Part shown: in pieces, positions 47,001-56,300 of the stretch
Layout: each line of letters begins with the position of its first letter
How positions within the stretch are numbered: position 1 is the first letter of the stretch
Source: Stomoxys calcitrans
Lineage: Eukaryota; Arthropoda; Insecta; Diptera; Muscidae
Assembly: GCF_963082655.1 (NCBI RefSeq)
Contig: NC_081553.1
Coordinates: forward strand, 192,920,373-192,984,372
DNA length: 64,000 nucleotides
Reading direction: 5' to 3'
Made by a program: the position numbers and the translations under genes
The notes under the pieces: generated by a model
What the model saw: the letters and a program-made list of their open reading frames with translations, nothing else
What the model was told of the DNA's origin: nothing
Databases searched by the model: none

Positions 47001-47757
47001 CAGCCAGACCCACTCGACTCAGACCCAGATGCCTGTGTACGCACCCCATCTTAGTCGCAGAGTTCGACACTCAATAGAATCAAGCAGACGATAGATAGAA
47101 AACAACAAACTGCTACAACAACAACAATATCTTCTTTGATTAATTCGCAATTTAGTATGATTTGGGGATTACCCTAATTCGGTTAGGGTCTGAGACCCAC
47201 AAAGTTCATTCTATGTTAGTTTGTTTGCCTCCAAGACAATTTTCCGTTGAACCTTGCTTTGAAAATATTTCAGCTTATCGCAATGATTTACTTACATTTT
47301 TAAGACAGCCACAAAATCATACTTTGATGGTTCAATGTCCATGATCTTAGCAACAATGGCACAGTAGCCTTCATCTGTCAATTTGTCCAAAGGAAATCCT
47401 GCCCTGGAAATGAAATTAAAAATCAATAAAAAAACCCATATAAACTCAAGAGAGATCATTCAAAACCAGCCATCCAACATACATCACCTGTCGGCCTATC
47501 CTCATTTGTGGTGAATCCATATCCAAGTTGCCAAAAAATTCCTCTGTATGAGTGCGAAAAGTGTAGTAGTTATCGATCACCTGCTTGGTGTATTCCATGT
47601 GATGATCACAGGTATGATAGAACAACAGGACCTCATGCTCCAACAGCTCAGGCATATGAGGTTGGGCTTTCAGCCATTGATGAAGTTTTTGCACTTCCTC
47701 TCGCTTGATGCTGGGATTCTGGGCATATTGTTTCTCCAAATCGAATAAAGGCCACAT
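41043..47757 (-). CDS. CRAL-TRIO lipid-transfer protein, gene D (5 exons, complete)
   Basis: Complete 298-residue CRAL-TRIO carrier. Exons are 47483-47757 (ATG at 47757), 47296-47403, 43783-43927, 41275-41488 and 41043-41197 (stop TGA at 41043-41045). The frame is open throughout, with phases 2, 2, 0, 1. It starts [17 protein letters not shown]. Exon 3 has [20 protein letters not shown] and [10 protein letters not shown]; here the usual G-H-(I/F) before the Arg is S-Q-L. Exon 4 has ILPQELGG, with Leu for the usual Tyr. The tail is GNFRKLDID. The exon 4 donor is GTACTT, weaker than the GTAAGT type used at most sites. Intron 2 (43928-47295) holds a LINE insertion. Unlike its paralogs, intron 3 (41489-43782) is also long, with a DINE-like element and a LINE-related segment. 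Confidence 0.92.
41620..42885 (+). mobile_element. DINE-1-like element, type 2, in intron 3 of gene D
   Basis: Begins tataccctacaccaccactg and ends tataattatagggtaggtgt followed by agggtattat. It has a short gtctgtctgtctgtcggttc microsatellite (41748-41790) and three to four diverged body repeats with gccactgcaagcgcatttat. No coding potential. Confidence 0.7.
42890..43720. mobile_element. LINE-related segment (same family as 61430-61640)
   Basis: Around 43385-43500 this matches the reverse complement of 61515-61610 (ccactttaggttctcatttc; ttattgggctttttaaagcg). The rest has gggtgaaaacgctgagtcta and a pyrimidine-rich end (cacatccacctcctttcgcc), typical of non-coding ends of insect LINEs. No catalytic frame is visible. 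It lies between exons 3 and 4 of gene D. Confidence 0.45.
44055..44219 (+). repeat. Tandem duplication that forms the LINE target
   Basis: The segment ctgcttactgcagttgtcag...actatatggt (from about 44059) recurs about 125 bp later as ctgcgtactacggttgtcag...gctatatggt. The first copy continues uninterrupted into gttgtggtatggtgtacgac. The second is broken at the same point by the LINE and resumes beyond it at about 46672. Confidence 0.65.
44220..46672 (-). mobile_element. 5'-truncated jockey-like LINE
   Basis: A minus-oriented non-LTR retrotransposon in intron 2 of gene D. Its 3' end is a (CAA)n-type tail, seen on the plus strand as gttgttgttgttgttgttgt at 44219-44239. Its 5' end is cut inside ORF2, just before the reverse-transcriptase linker, so the endonuclease is missing. 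The likely target duplication is short (tatggt on both sides). Confidence 0.85.
44254..46707 (-). CDS. LINE ORF2 remnant: reverse transcriptase, open for 817 codons
   Basis: Reverse transcriptase of a non-LTR retrotransposon. It would copy the element's RNA into DNA at a nicked target. Visible blocks, numbered from the first Met: [13 protein letters not shown] about 228-240, [18 protein letters not shown] about 293-310, the first catalytic block [10 protein letters not shown] 361-370, [18 protein letters not shown] about 418-435, and the catalytic YADD at 450-453. A C-terminal C-x2-C-x8-H-x3-C-like zinc finger lies at about 766-782. No RNase H motif is present, which with the overall sequence suggests the jockey group. 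The endonuclease is absent. The first roughly ten residues, including the Met, are read from flanking host DNA. The frame has no stop or shift, so the insertion looks fairly young. Confidence 0.85.
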   Translation of the reverse strand: MKCRPPDHNTIILTIDRPPDFITSERRTFINYKKANWTGFREYTNRRFNELPPPSDVLVAERKFRDIINAAAARFIPAGRIPQVRPNFPAQAVVLADERDGIRAMDPANPRISELNLEINRVVNEHKRNLWLEHLEQCNLGTGAGKLWATVKSLSNPGRRDDRTSVTFGELTVTDPKRCARLFNRQFIVHPERDRARRRAIRRIRGLRADEQPSQFTVGEVTNVIRGAKSSKALGPDGISTLMLKNLDLPGVEYLTTVLNLSLNTLIVPDVWKMGRVIPLLKPGKDPSLGESYRPISLLSPVAKTLEALLLPSLVGEFPFAEHQHGFRRLHSTTTALHAITTHICRGFNQPRPCDRTVLVALDLSKAFDTVSHAKLFEDIANTSLQPGLKRWVANYLCGRQSFVEFRDKKSKHRRVKQGVPQGGVISPALFNLYLSSIPPPPDGIEIVSYADDCTILASGPPPIDDICDRLNVYLNELASYFAARNLKISATKSSATLFTTNTREVNSELTVMVDGELIPTIKCPKILGVTFDSSYTFSPHATAICNKVKSRNKVLKSLAGSTWGADKETLLTTYKAIGRSVVSYAAPVWSRQLCDTQWNNIQICQNAALRTATGCLLSSHVDHLHQETKILPVRRHNYMLSKQYLLGCYRRNHPNHHLVDRYPPPRSLKVDLHDLEREVQRYKREPLDQAAYQAGLNNIHADTVADALTGYRVNVVLGVRPPPIAPEEIDLPRQTRVILAQLRSGRCSRLNSHRARIDADVQDVCPDCNQGPHDTRHLFNCPARPTRLRPRSLWTHPILVAEFLGLDTQQNQADER
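46868..47129 (+). mobile_element. Second, inverted LINE 3' fragment
   Basis: The plus strand repeats the last about 65 codons and the 3' tail of the neighbouring LINE in opposite orientation ([20 protein letters not shown], then [20 protein letters not shown]). It ends in a tacaacaacaacaata tail. Relative to the large copy it has a 9-bp deletion removing L-G-L near the end and several substitutions. Together the two form an inverted repeat of about 260 bp. Sequence 46720-46866 between them is unassigned. Confidence 0.85.
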
Positions 47758-48200
47758 TTTTACAAGTTAATCATGAAAAGAGACAAACTTGTGCGTTACA
47801 TCCAAAGTTTGTCAAGTGACTGTTGCACTTACCCTTGAACAGTTAATATGATAGCCTAACTAAGGTAATAATTCACATGATACTAAAAAAATGCAAATCC
47901 CTTAGTGGAGGGTAACAAAACTCGTATGTGATATATTTGACAACATTTTGGATGCATTGCTTCATTTGGGCAAGGGTTCATTGGATCGTTAATGTTTTGT
48001 TAACTTATCGCTGTATGGTGTAATATGATAAAAGGGATATATTAATTTAGCGTAATAAGAGAAATATATTATTAAAGGTGATGTTGTGGTACATATAACG
48101 ACCAAACTGTTGAATGGATTTTAATAAGTTGGGCATCATTCCATCATTAAAGAAAAGCCATGACGATGAGCAAGTTAATTTTCAATAAAATAAGAAGAAG
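47758..48200 (-). promoter_or_regulatory. Upstream region of gene D
   Basis: Mostly AT-rich. Directly upstream of the ATG (in transcript direction) are acagtcacttgacaaacttt and a taactgttcaag stretch. A segment at 48080-48180 (ggtacatataacgaccaaac) resembles 49200-49240 in the duplicated region. No TATA box is assigned with confidence. Confidence 0.25.
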
Positions 48201-48202
48201 CA

Positions 48203-48672
48203 CTTAAACAGTGATTCTCTTTCTCTCGGATCATTTGTTTCCCTTACTCTTAACACTGATACTTCCACCTATGGCTATTGCATTACACCTATAACGAAAC
48301 AAATACAAAGAATAATCCAATAACAATTTGCTGTGTTTATTTATGCTATTAGTTAATGGCACACACCACACAGCCACCCAATTGTAGCATTGCTACCACT
48401 TTATATATGGTCTGCCCATGCTCTGCAATTCATAATATGAAAGCAGTGCATGGGCAGAGCAAATATAGAGTGGGATCAATGCTACAATTCGGTGGTTATG
48501 CGGTGTGTGCCATTAACTAGCATAAATGCATAAATAAACACAGCAAATTGTTGTTAGTTTTTTTGTAAGGCATTCGCTTCGTTATGTGTGTGAATGCAAA
48601 GCCATAGGTGGGAGTATTAGTGGTGAGAGTAAGAGAAACAAATGGCGAGAGAAAGAGTATCGCTATTTAGGT
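48203..48672. repeat. Long palindrome, arms of about 235 bp
   Basis: The left arm 48203-48434 and right arm 48436-48672 are near reverse complements. Matching pairs include ctgtgtttatttatgc with gcat...aataaacacag, ttaatggcacacacc with ggtgtgtgccattaa, and ctctttctctcg with cgagagaaagag. The centre, ttcataatatgaa (48429-48441), is itself palindromic, so there is almost no loop. Foldback transposon or inverted duplication are both possible. Confidence 0.85.
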
Positions 48673-50000
48673 GAAGGTGTTGTGGGTGTGTGATGTGCGT
48701 AACTCTGCTTGGCGTATATGTCAGCCAATTTCGTGCAGCTCGGCTTAGGCGTACGAGGCATTTGCATGTTCGTTGTTGTGTTTGTATATGTTTTGCGAGG
48801 CTGCAAAACAAAGAATTTATAACTACACTCATTTGCAGCAAAGAGGGTGAGAAAAGAAAAGAGTTGGCATTAGAGCGAAATACAGCATGGCCAGTGACAA
48901 AAGTTAAAGACACAACATGATTGAGTTGCTTACGATAATTCGTTTTTCCTTTTATTCCAACTTTCGGTTGCAAAGAAACAAAGCAAAATACGAAAAATGT
49001 TCGAACGAATGCCCGAATCAAAACAGAATAACCCGAAAATGTTGCAACCCTCAATGTGATTCCAATTGGAATACATGGAAAATGTTGTGTCTTTAACGCA
49101 TGTTATTTTATGGTACGGGGAAGACAAAGCAGAAACCCTCTCTTGTATTATCTCACCCTCTTTGATTTGCAGTAGGTGAGTTTTAGAAAAGCGAGTTTAT
49201 GGTACATATTACGGCCAAACGGCTGAATGGCTTCAATCGAAAGACACTTTCCAGAGATATGCGGAATATATATATGAATATTAATTTTCCCAAGAGAAAA
49301 TCCATGAAAATGCGGAATTGATTGTCAAGAAGAGAAGAGGAAGCAGAAACACAGGAAATTTTGTTGTTTGTGGGAATGCAAAGCATGGGCAGACCATATA
49401 TAGAGTGGGAACAATGCTACAATTGGATGGCTGTGCGGTGTGTGCCATTAACTAGCATAAACGCAGCAAATTGTTGTTGTTTTTTTTTTGCTAAAGCATT
49501 CGTTTCGTTATGTGTGTGAATGCAAAGCCAACGGTGGGAGTATTAGTGGTGAGAGTAATAGAAACAAATGGCGAGAGAGAAAGAGTATCACTATTTAGGT
49601 GAAGGTGTTGTGGGGGTGTGATGTGCGTAGCCCTACTTGGCATATGGGCCAGACAATTCCTTATAGCTAGGCTTTGGTGTATGAGGCATTAGCATGTCTA
49701 TTGTGGTTGTTTTTAGATGTTTTGCGAGGCTGCACAACAAAACAAACAATTTACAGCTACAGCTTTTGCAGTAGGTGGGTTTTAGAAAAGCGAGTTTATG
49801 GTAAATATTACGGCTGAATGGATAAAATAGGCTTCAATCGAAAGAAATTTTTCCAGAGATGTGCAGAATAGGTATATAAGAAAATTAATTTTCCGAAAAG
49901 AAAATTCATGAAACGAAAAATTAACTTTTAATAAGAGAAGAAGAAGCAGAATCACATCAAATGTTGTTGCTTTTTTCTTAATCATTCGTTACTTGTGGAA
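48436..50000 (+). repeat. Direct segmental duplication of the palindrome's right arm and flank
   Basis: The sequence beginning gcatgggcag at about 48453 and running through ggtgggagtattagtggtga (48607-48626), ggtgaaggtgttgtggg and gcgagtttatggtac (49190) recurs from about 49382 (same landmarks at 49533, 49600 and 49790). The second copy is shorter. A third, partial copy with tggaagtattagtggtgaga is at 50000-50100. No gene is seen. Confidence 0.7.
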
Positions 50001-50627
50001 ATGTGGAAGTATTAGTGGTGAGAATGCGAGAGGTGACTAATATGTGATTGTGGGAAGGTGGAAGTATTAGTGGCGAGAGTGTGAGAGGTGACTGATATGT
50101 GCGAGAGAAAGAGTATGCTAAAAGAGTTCACTATTGGGGGTACGGGTGTGTGGCAGGGATGGAAAAGTCAGTATTTTAGTACTTTTTCCACTTGAGGAGT
50201 ACCGTTCTACCCCCGATATATTTAGTACCTTTTCAAGCACTACGCATTTTTTCGAACAATTCGGATGTTTTTGAGCCTTGTTTATCACTTTATGCAACAA
50301 GCCACGATAAAATGGGGATACTCAATTGTTAGTCGCTCGAATCATATCTGTCCGACTGTCAAATTTTGCCTTATGTGGATGATTTGGGGATGAAAAGGGG
50401 CAATATCACTTTATATTTAGTCTAAATTGACTAATTGCGCCTCTAGAAAACTTTAGCAGCGTAGCGGGGGCCCTGACACTTATCTCCAAGTTTCTATATG
50501 AGAATGTTGATTTGCTTCCGAAATTAAGATATCATATAGTACCGATCGGTCTATATGTTTGTCTGGAGGGTTTTAGGGTAAGGCGTTCAAAATTTGTGTT
50601 TTTGGACTTCTATCAATGTAATGCAAA

Positions 50628-50786
50628 TTTACCAATGAACATTCTATTAAGGAACAAGGGGAAACCTCTCACATATCAATGATTGCTGTTCGATTCAAGT
50701 TTCAGCTCAATGATAAGGGATGTCCTTTTTATTGCCGAGTCTGAATGGCGTGCCGCACAGTGACACCTCTTTGGGGAGAAGTTTTT
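50628..50786 (-). mobile_element. tRNA-derived SINE, 3' half
   Basis: Contains cacatatcaatgattgctgt, a caatgataagg segment and cgtgccgcacagtgacacct, matching the 3' half of the family in minus orientation. The flanking stretches 50140-50628 and 50786-51190 hold weak type 1 traces (50500-50560) and otherwise nothing recognised. Confidence 0.65.
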
Positions 50787-51189
50787 TACTATCAATGTAC
50801 AATTAAAAATTGCATCGCTGATATAATCTCCGATATATCGCAAAAGATGGGAATGCTTTGTGTTCCGTTGGGGTTATATATAAAGAGCCCAAAAATTTTT
50901 ATCATGAGAACTCTTTTGGGTGTTTGCTTCACCATTGCCATCATCATAACTTGGAATATCTCATACTTCTGATTGGCTCTTGTACTGTGTAATCTGTATG
51001 AAAGATGTTTTCCTGAAAAGTAATCTGTAAGAAAGAAGGTTTCCTTATGATTGATTTCTGTAGTGGCTTTTATTTTCCATTCCGTAGATAAATCGATCAT
51101 TTAGCTTGTATCGAAAGAGAAATGAACACACCATGAAACAATGATCCTAACAAACAAAAAAAACTTGAGATTTTTGAAATCTTTGTACC

Positions 51190-52578
51190 AGAAAGAAGTG
51201 AAAAGGCGTTAAGTTCGGACGGGCCGAACTTTGAATACCCATCACCACCCGAGGTGGTAGGTATCCGAAGTTTTACATATATACCCGAATATATGTAAAC
51301 CACCTTTCGTCATAGTCCGTTGAAAAATGCATAATTTATGCCCCATAGCAGCTTTATCGAAATATGGTCCGATTTGGACCACATTTGACACGGATATTGT
51401 TCAATTTTGTAGAACAAAATATTGGTCTTTTTGGTAGCCATATCCAAATATAGACCGATCTGAACCATATACGACACGGATGTCGAAAAGCCTAACACAA
51501 CTCTCTGCCCCAAATTTCGGCGAAATCAGACAATAAATGTGACTTGTGGGCTCAAAACCTTATATCGAGAGATTGATCTATATGGCAGCTATAGCCAAAT
51601 TTGGATCAATCTAGGCCAAATTGAAGAAGAATGTTGAAGAGCCTAACACAACTCACTGTCTCGAATTTTGGCGAAATCGGACAACAAATGCTCATTTTTT
51701 AGGCCCAAGACCTTAAATGGAGAGATCGGTCTATATGGCAGCTATAGCCAAATCTGGAGAATGTTGAGGAACCTAACACAACTCACTGTCTCCAATTTCG
51801 GCGAAATCGGATAATAAATGCGCCTTTTATTAGCCCAAAACCTTAAATCGAGAGATTGGTCTATATGGCAGCTATATCCAAATCTGGAACGATCTGAGCC
51901 AAATTGAAAAGGAATGTTGAATGGTCTAAAAAATCTCACTGTCCCAAATTTCGGCGAAATCAGACAATAAATGCGACTTCTGTGGGCTCAAAACCATATA
52001 TCGAGAGATCGGTCTATATGACAGCTATATCTAAATCTAGTCCGATCTGAGCCAAATTGAAAAGGAATGTTGAAGGGCCTAACACAACTCACTGTCTCGA
52101 ATTTTGGCGAAATCGGACAACAAATGCGCATTTTATGGGCTCGAGACCTTAAATCGAGAGATCGGTATAGCCAAATCTGGACCGATCTGGGCTCAATTTA
52201 AGAAGGATGCTGAAGGGTTAAGTGCAACTCATTGTCCCAAATTTCAGCAAAATCGGATAATAATGGCTTTTTTTGGGCCTAAGACCCTAAATCGGCGGAT
52301 CGGTCTATATGGGGGATATATAAATATATGCTCCGATATAGCCCATCTTCGAACCTTTAAAGAATCTGTGTAAAGTTTCAGCTCAATATCTTTATTTTCA
52401 AAGACTACAGCGCGATTTCCACAGACAGACGTACGGGCATGGCTAGATCGTCTTAGATTTTTACGCTGATCAAGAATATATATATTGTACTTTATAGAGT
52501 CGGAAATGGATATTTCGATGTGTTGCAAACGGAATGACAAAATGAATATACCCCCATCCATCGGTGATGGGTATAAAA
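51190..52578 (+). mobile_element. DINE-1-like element, type 1, with array
   Basis: Left end: ggcgttaagttcgg followed by a hairpin with arms AAGTTCGG (51211-51218) and CCGAACTT (51224-51231), then tacccatcacc. The body is an array of 153-bp-type units (gagatcggtctatatggcag). The right end has cagacagacgtacgggcat and tgttgcaaacggaatgacaa, ending ggtgatgggtataaaaa. Same subtype as 37520-38615. Confidence 0.7.
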
Positions 52579-52579
52579 A

Positions 52580-52705
52580 TGGTATGGCAGCCATGTAAAA
52601 ACTTCTCCCCAAAAATGTATCGCACTGCAACATGCTGTTCGGACTCCGCTATAAAAAGGAGGTCCCTAAAACTTGAATCGGACAGCACTCATTGATATGT
52701 GAGAA
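52580..52705 (+). mobile_element. tRNA-derived SINE, 3' fragment
   Basis: Carries the family middle and 3' end (gttcggactccgctataaaa, cactcattgatatgtgag) but no promoter boxes. Confidence 0.65.
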
Positions 52706-52743
52706 CTATCTTCAAAATTTAATTCTCGTATAAAATTTAAGCG

Positions 52744-52990
52744 GAGCCCATCGTGGCGCAGAGGTTGCATGTTCGCCTATGACCCCGATTACCAGGGTTC
52801 AAATCCCGGCGCGAACATCTTAGTAATGCCGGCTACATTTGTAGGGTATCCTGCGTTGTTAAAACTTCTCTACCAAGTGGTGTCGCTATGCGGCACGTCA
52901 TTCGGGCTCGGCATATAAAAGGAGGTCACTTATCATTGAGTCTTTTAACATTACACGGACTGCACTCATTGATATGAGGGAAGTATCCCC
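52744..52990 (+). mobile_element. tRNA-derived SINE, best-preserved copy
   Basis: Box A (tggcgcagaggttgcatg) and box B (ggttcaaatcc) are both good matches to the RNA polymerase III internal promoter. The body has cgggctcggcatataaaagg and the 3' end has cactcattgatatgag. It lies directly after the fragment at 52580, in the same orientation. Confidence 0.8.
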
Positions 52991-53142
52991 TGTTCCTTCA
53001 TGCAATTTTCATAGAAAATGTAGTTTAGTAGAATAAATTTTAAGCATATTTTAATTTTCATAAAAATTTACATTAACTTTATATTTACAAATGCCAAAGA
53101 ATTCCATTACATTGCTTAGAAATAACCCCGCTTTTTTTTTAC

Positions 53143-53148
53143 TTTATT
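53143..53148 (-). terminator. Polyadenylation signal of gene E
   Basis: AATAAA on the minus strand about 170 nt downstream of the gene E stop, followed by an A-rich run. Sequence 52990-53317 is otherwise AT-rich 3' UTR. Confidence 0.6.
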
Positions 53149-53316
53149 AAAAACTCTGTATACATATAATACGTGAAATGTCCTCTTAGTATTAATAGTC
53201 AACAATAAAATTCCTATGGAAATTGTCTCCATAGGACATGTGGTAAATTTTAAAAATCTTAAAAATCTAGGCAGTTCATTGTGGTGTTTAAACTCTACGC
53301 TCATCATCCACACACC

Positions 53317-56300
53317 CTAATCGATGTCCAATTTCTTAAAATTCCCTTCAGTGCCAAAGAGTTCTGAGGAATGTTTTGCCTTCGCTGGCCTAAGTTTTTC
53401 ATTCACACGATGAGTGCTGTTGTATTCCATAATGTCAACACGGGATTCAAACAAGCTTTTAAGGAATGTCTCTGAAATGAGTGAAATTAATCATTTTTAT
53501 ATAAAAAAAAAACCTTCTTTGCTAAACCTAGGCTTAACAGCTTACCTTGAAACTGTTTGATATCCTTGTCGGGACCACCATACTCCTTGGGCAACAATTC
53601 GCGGGGAACAAACTTGTAAAAGCTTTCCATGTTGGTGTGCACATGCAGCATATCCATCAATTCCTTTTTCATGAAGGGTGCCATAAGCGACAACAGTTTA
53701 TCAATGATGGCATTCGAATTGAGAAAATGAAGACCCACAAGACGAGATGGTATAGCTTCCTGGGTTGATGAAAATAGAAGAGAAACAAATGTTTGGGATG
53801 TAATAATTTTTGATAATAAGGGTTTTTTTTTTACCAAGGCTTACCTGTAGATAGTAGATGACTTTTTTCAATTGCATTATTCCAATGCGAGCAATGTGAC
53901 CGAAGGTGGCTCCCGATAAATCTATGGCAATAATAAGTCCAGCCGCAATGCCATTTTCCAGCATCACCTTATCTTGACTCACACAATATCTGTGGAAATA
54001 GAAAAATTAGAATAAAACAACTAAGAGCGTGCTAAGTTTGGCCGGGCCGAATCTTAGGAACCCACCTCCATGGATTTTATTTATATGGGATCTATTGGGT
54101 TGCCCAAAAAGTAATTGCGGATTTTTTAAAAGAAAGTAAATGCATTTTTAATAAAACTTAGAATGAACTTTAATCAAATATACTTTTTTTACACTTTTTT
54201 TCTTAAGAAAGCTTAAAGTAACAGCTGATAACTGACAGAAGAAAGAATGCAATTACAGAGTCACAAGCTGTGAAAAAATTTGTCAACGCCGACTATATGA
54301 AAAATCCGCAATTACTTTTTGGGCAACCAATATATCAGGTTCTTGACCGATATGAACCGTACTTATCTACGTTGTTGGGAGACCTAACAGAACAACTACA
54401 TGCAAAATTTCAGCCAAATCGGACAAAAATTGTGGCTTCCCCGGTCTCAAGAAGTCAAATCGGGAGATCGGCTTATATGGGAGCTGTATCAGATTATTGG
54501 CCGATTTGAATCGTACTTGCCACAGTTGTTGGAAGTCACAACACGACACTGTGTGCAAAATTTCAGTCAAATCGGAATATCCAAATCTGAACCTATATGG
54601 TCCATTTGCAACGACCCCAACGACCTACACAAATGTTAAGTATCTGCGGACAATTTCAAGCTGCTTCGACCGCTATCGTGATTTTGACAAACGGACGAAT
54701 GGACGGAAATGGCTAGATTGACACAGAATGTCGAGACGAGCAAGAATATATACTAATCTAGTCATTCTATTTGTAACACCTAGAAGTATTCGTCTAAGAC
54801 CCAATCTTCTTCTTATATATAAAAATCAATTTGTGTTTGTTTGTTTGTACGTTTGTGTGTTCCTTATGGACTCAGAAACGGCTGAACCGATTTCTTGAAA
54901 TTTTCACAGATGGTGCATAATGATCTCGTGGTGAAAATTGGGACTACATTTTTTGATATCTGAAGGGGGAGCGGACCCTCCCCCTTACTCTAATTTTCAG
55001 AAACACCACATCTCGAAGATGGGTGTTGCGATTTAAGCGAAATTTTGTGTGTACCCTAAAAATAAAAATTTGGTATCCAAATTTCGGATGGGGTACCTGG
55101 GGGGGCCGTCCCACTCTAAAACCTACCAAACATATACTTAGACCAATCACGACAATATGGGACTCAAATGAAAGGTATTTAGGATAAGAAAACGTATCTG
55201 ATATCCAATTGTCGGACCAAGTGTTAAGGGGACCACCCCAACCCCCAGAACACCCCTAAATCGAACATATTTACCGACCATGGCAATATGGGACTCAAAT
55301 GAAAGGTATTTGCGGGTAGAATACGAATCTAATATCCAAAGGTGGGACCACGTTTCTGGGGGTCAACCCCTTCCTCAAAACACCCCCCAAACAGTACCTA
55401 TTTACTGACCATGGGAATATGGGGCTTAAATAAAAGGTATTTTAGTGTAGAATTCGAATCTGATATCCAAATATGGGTTCAAGTGTTTGGGGGGCCGCCT
55501 CTCCCCAAAAACATCCCCCAAAGGGGACAAATTTACGACCATAGCAATATGGGGCTCAAATGAAAGGTCTTTGGGAGTAAAGCGAGAATCTGATATCAAT
55601 ATTCGGGAAAAGTGTCTATGGGGCCACCCCACCCCTACAACACCACCTAAATAGGAAGTATTTGCTAACTATTGCAATATGAGACTCAAATAAGAGGGTT
55701 TTTAGAGTAGAACACGAATCCGATATATATTTTTAAGGCCAACTCACTGAGTGGCCGCCCATCCCCCAAAACATCCTCCAAGCAGGTCATGTTTGCCGAC
55801 TATGGAAATATGGGGCTCAAATTAAAGGTGTTTGGGAGTAGACCTAATATAAACATTAGGGACCAATTGTCTAGGGGACGTCCCACCACCATAACAACCC
55901 CTAAATAGGACGTATTTGCTCACCAAGACAATTTGGGTCTTAAAGAGAGTGGAACTAAATATTGATAGTTTTTAGGGCCAATACCCCAAACCAAACATAT
56001 TTGCTGACTTTTGCAATAAGGAGTTTAAATGAGATTAGAAAACGAATTTGATATCCAATTTTGAGGGCAATGGCAATATGGGGTTCAAATAAATGATATG
56101 TAGATATATGCGAATAGAGCACGTTGCTGATATATTTTCCGGGCTTAGTGTTTGGGGGACCACCCCAATCCCCAAAACAACCCTAGATCGGGCATATTTA
56201 CCGACCATGTCAATGTGGGGCTTAAATAAAAGGTATTGGGGGGTAGAGCAAGAATTGATACCCACTTTCGGGACCAATTTTCTGGGGGTCTACCCCTTTC

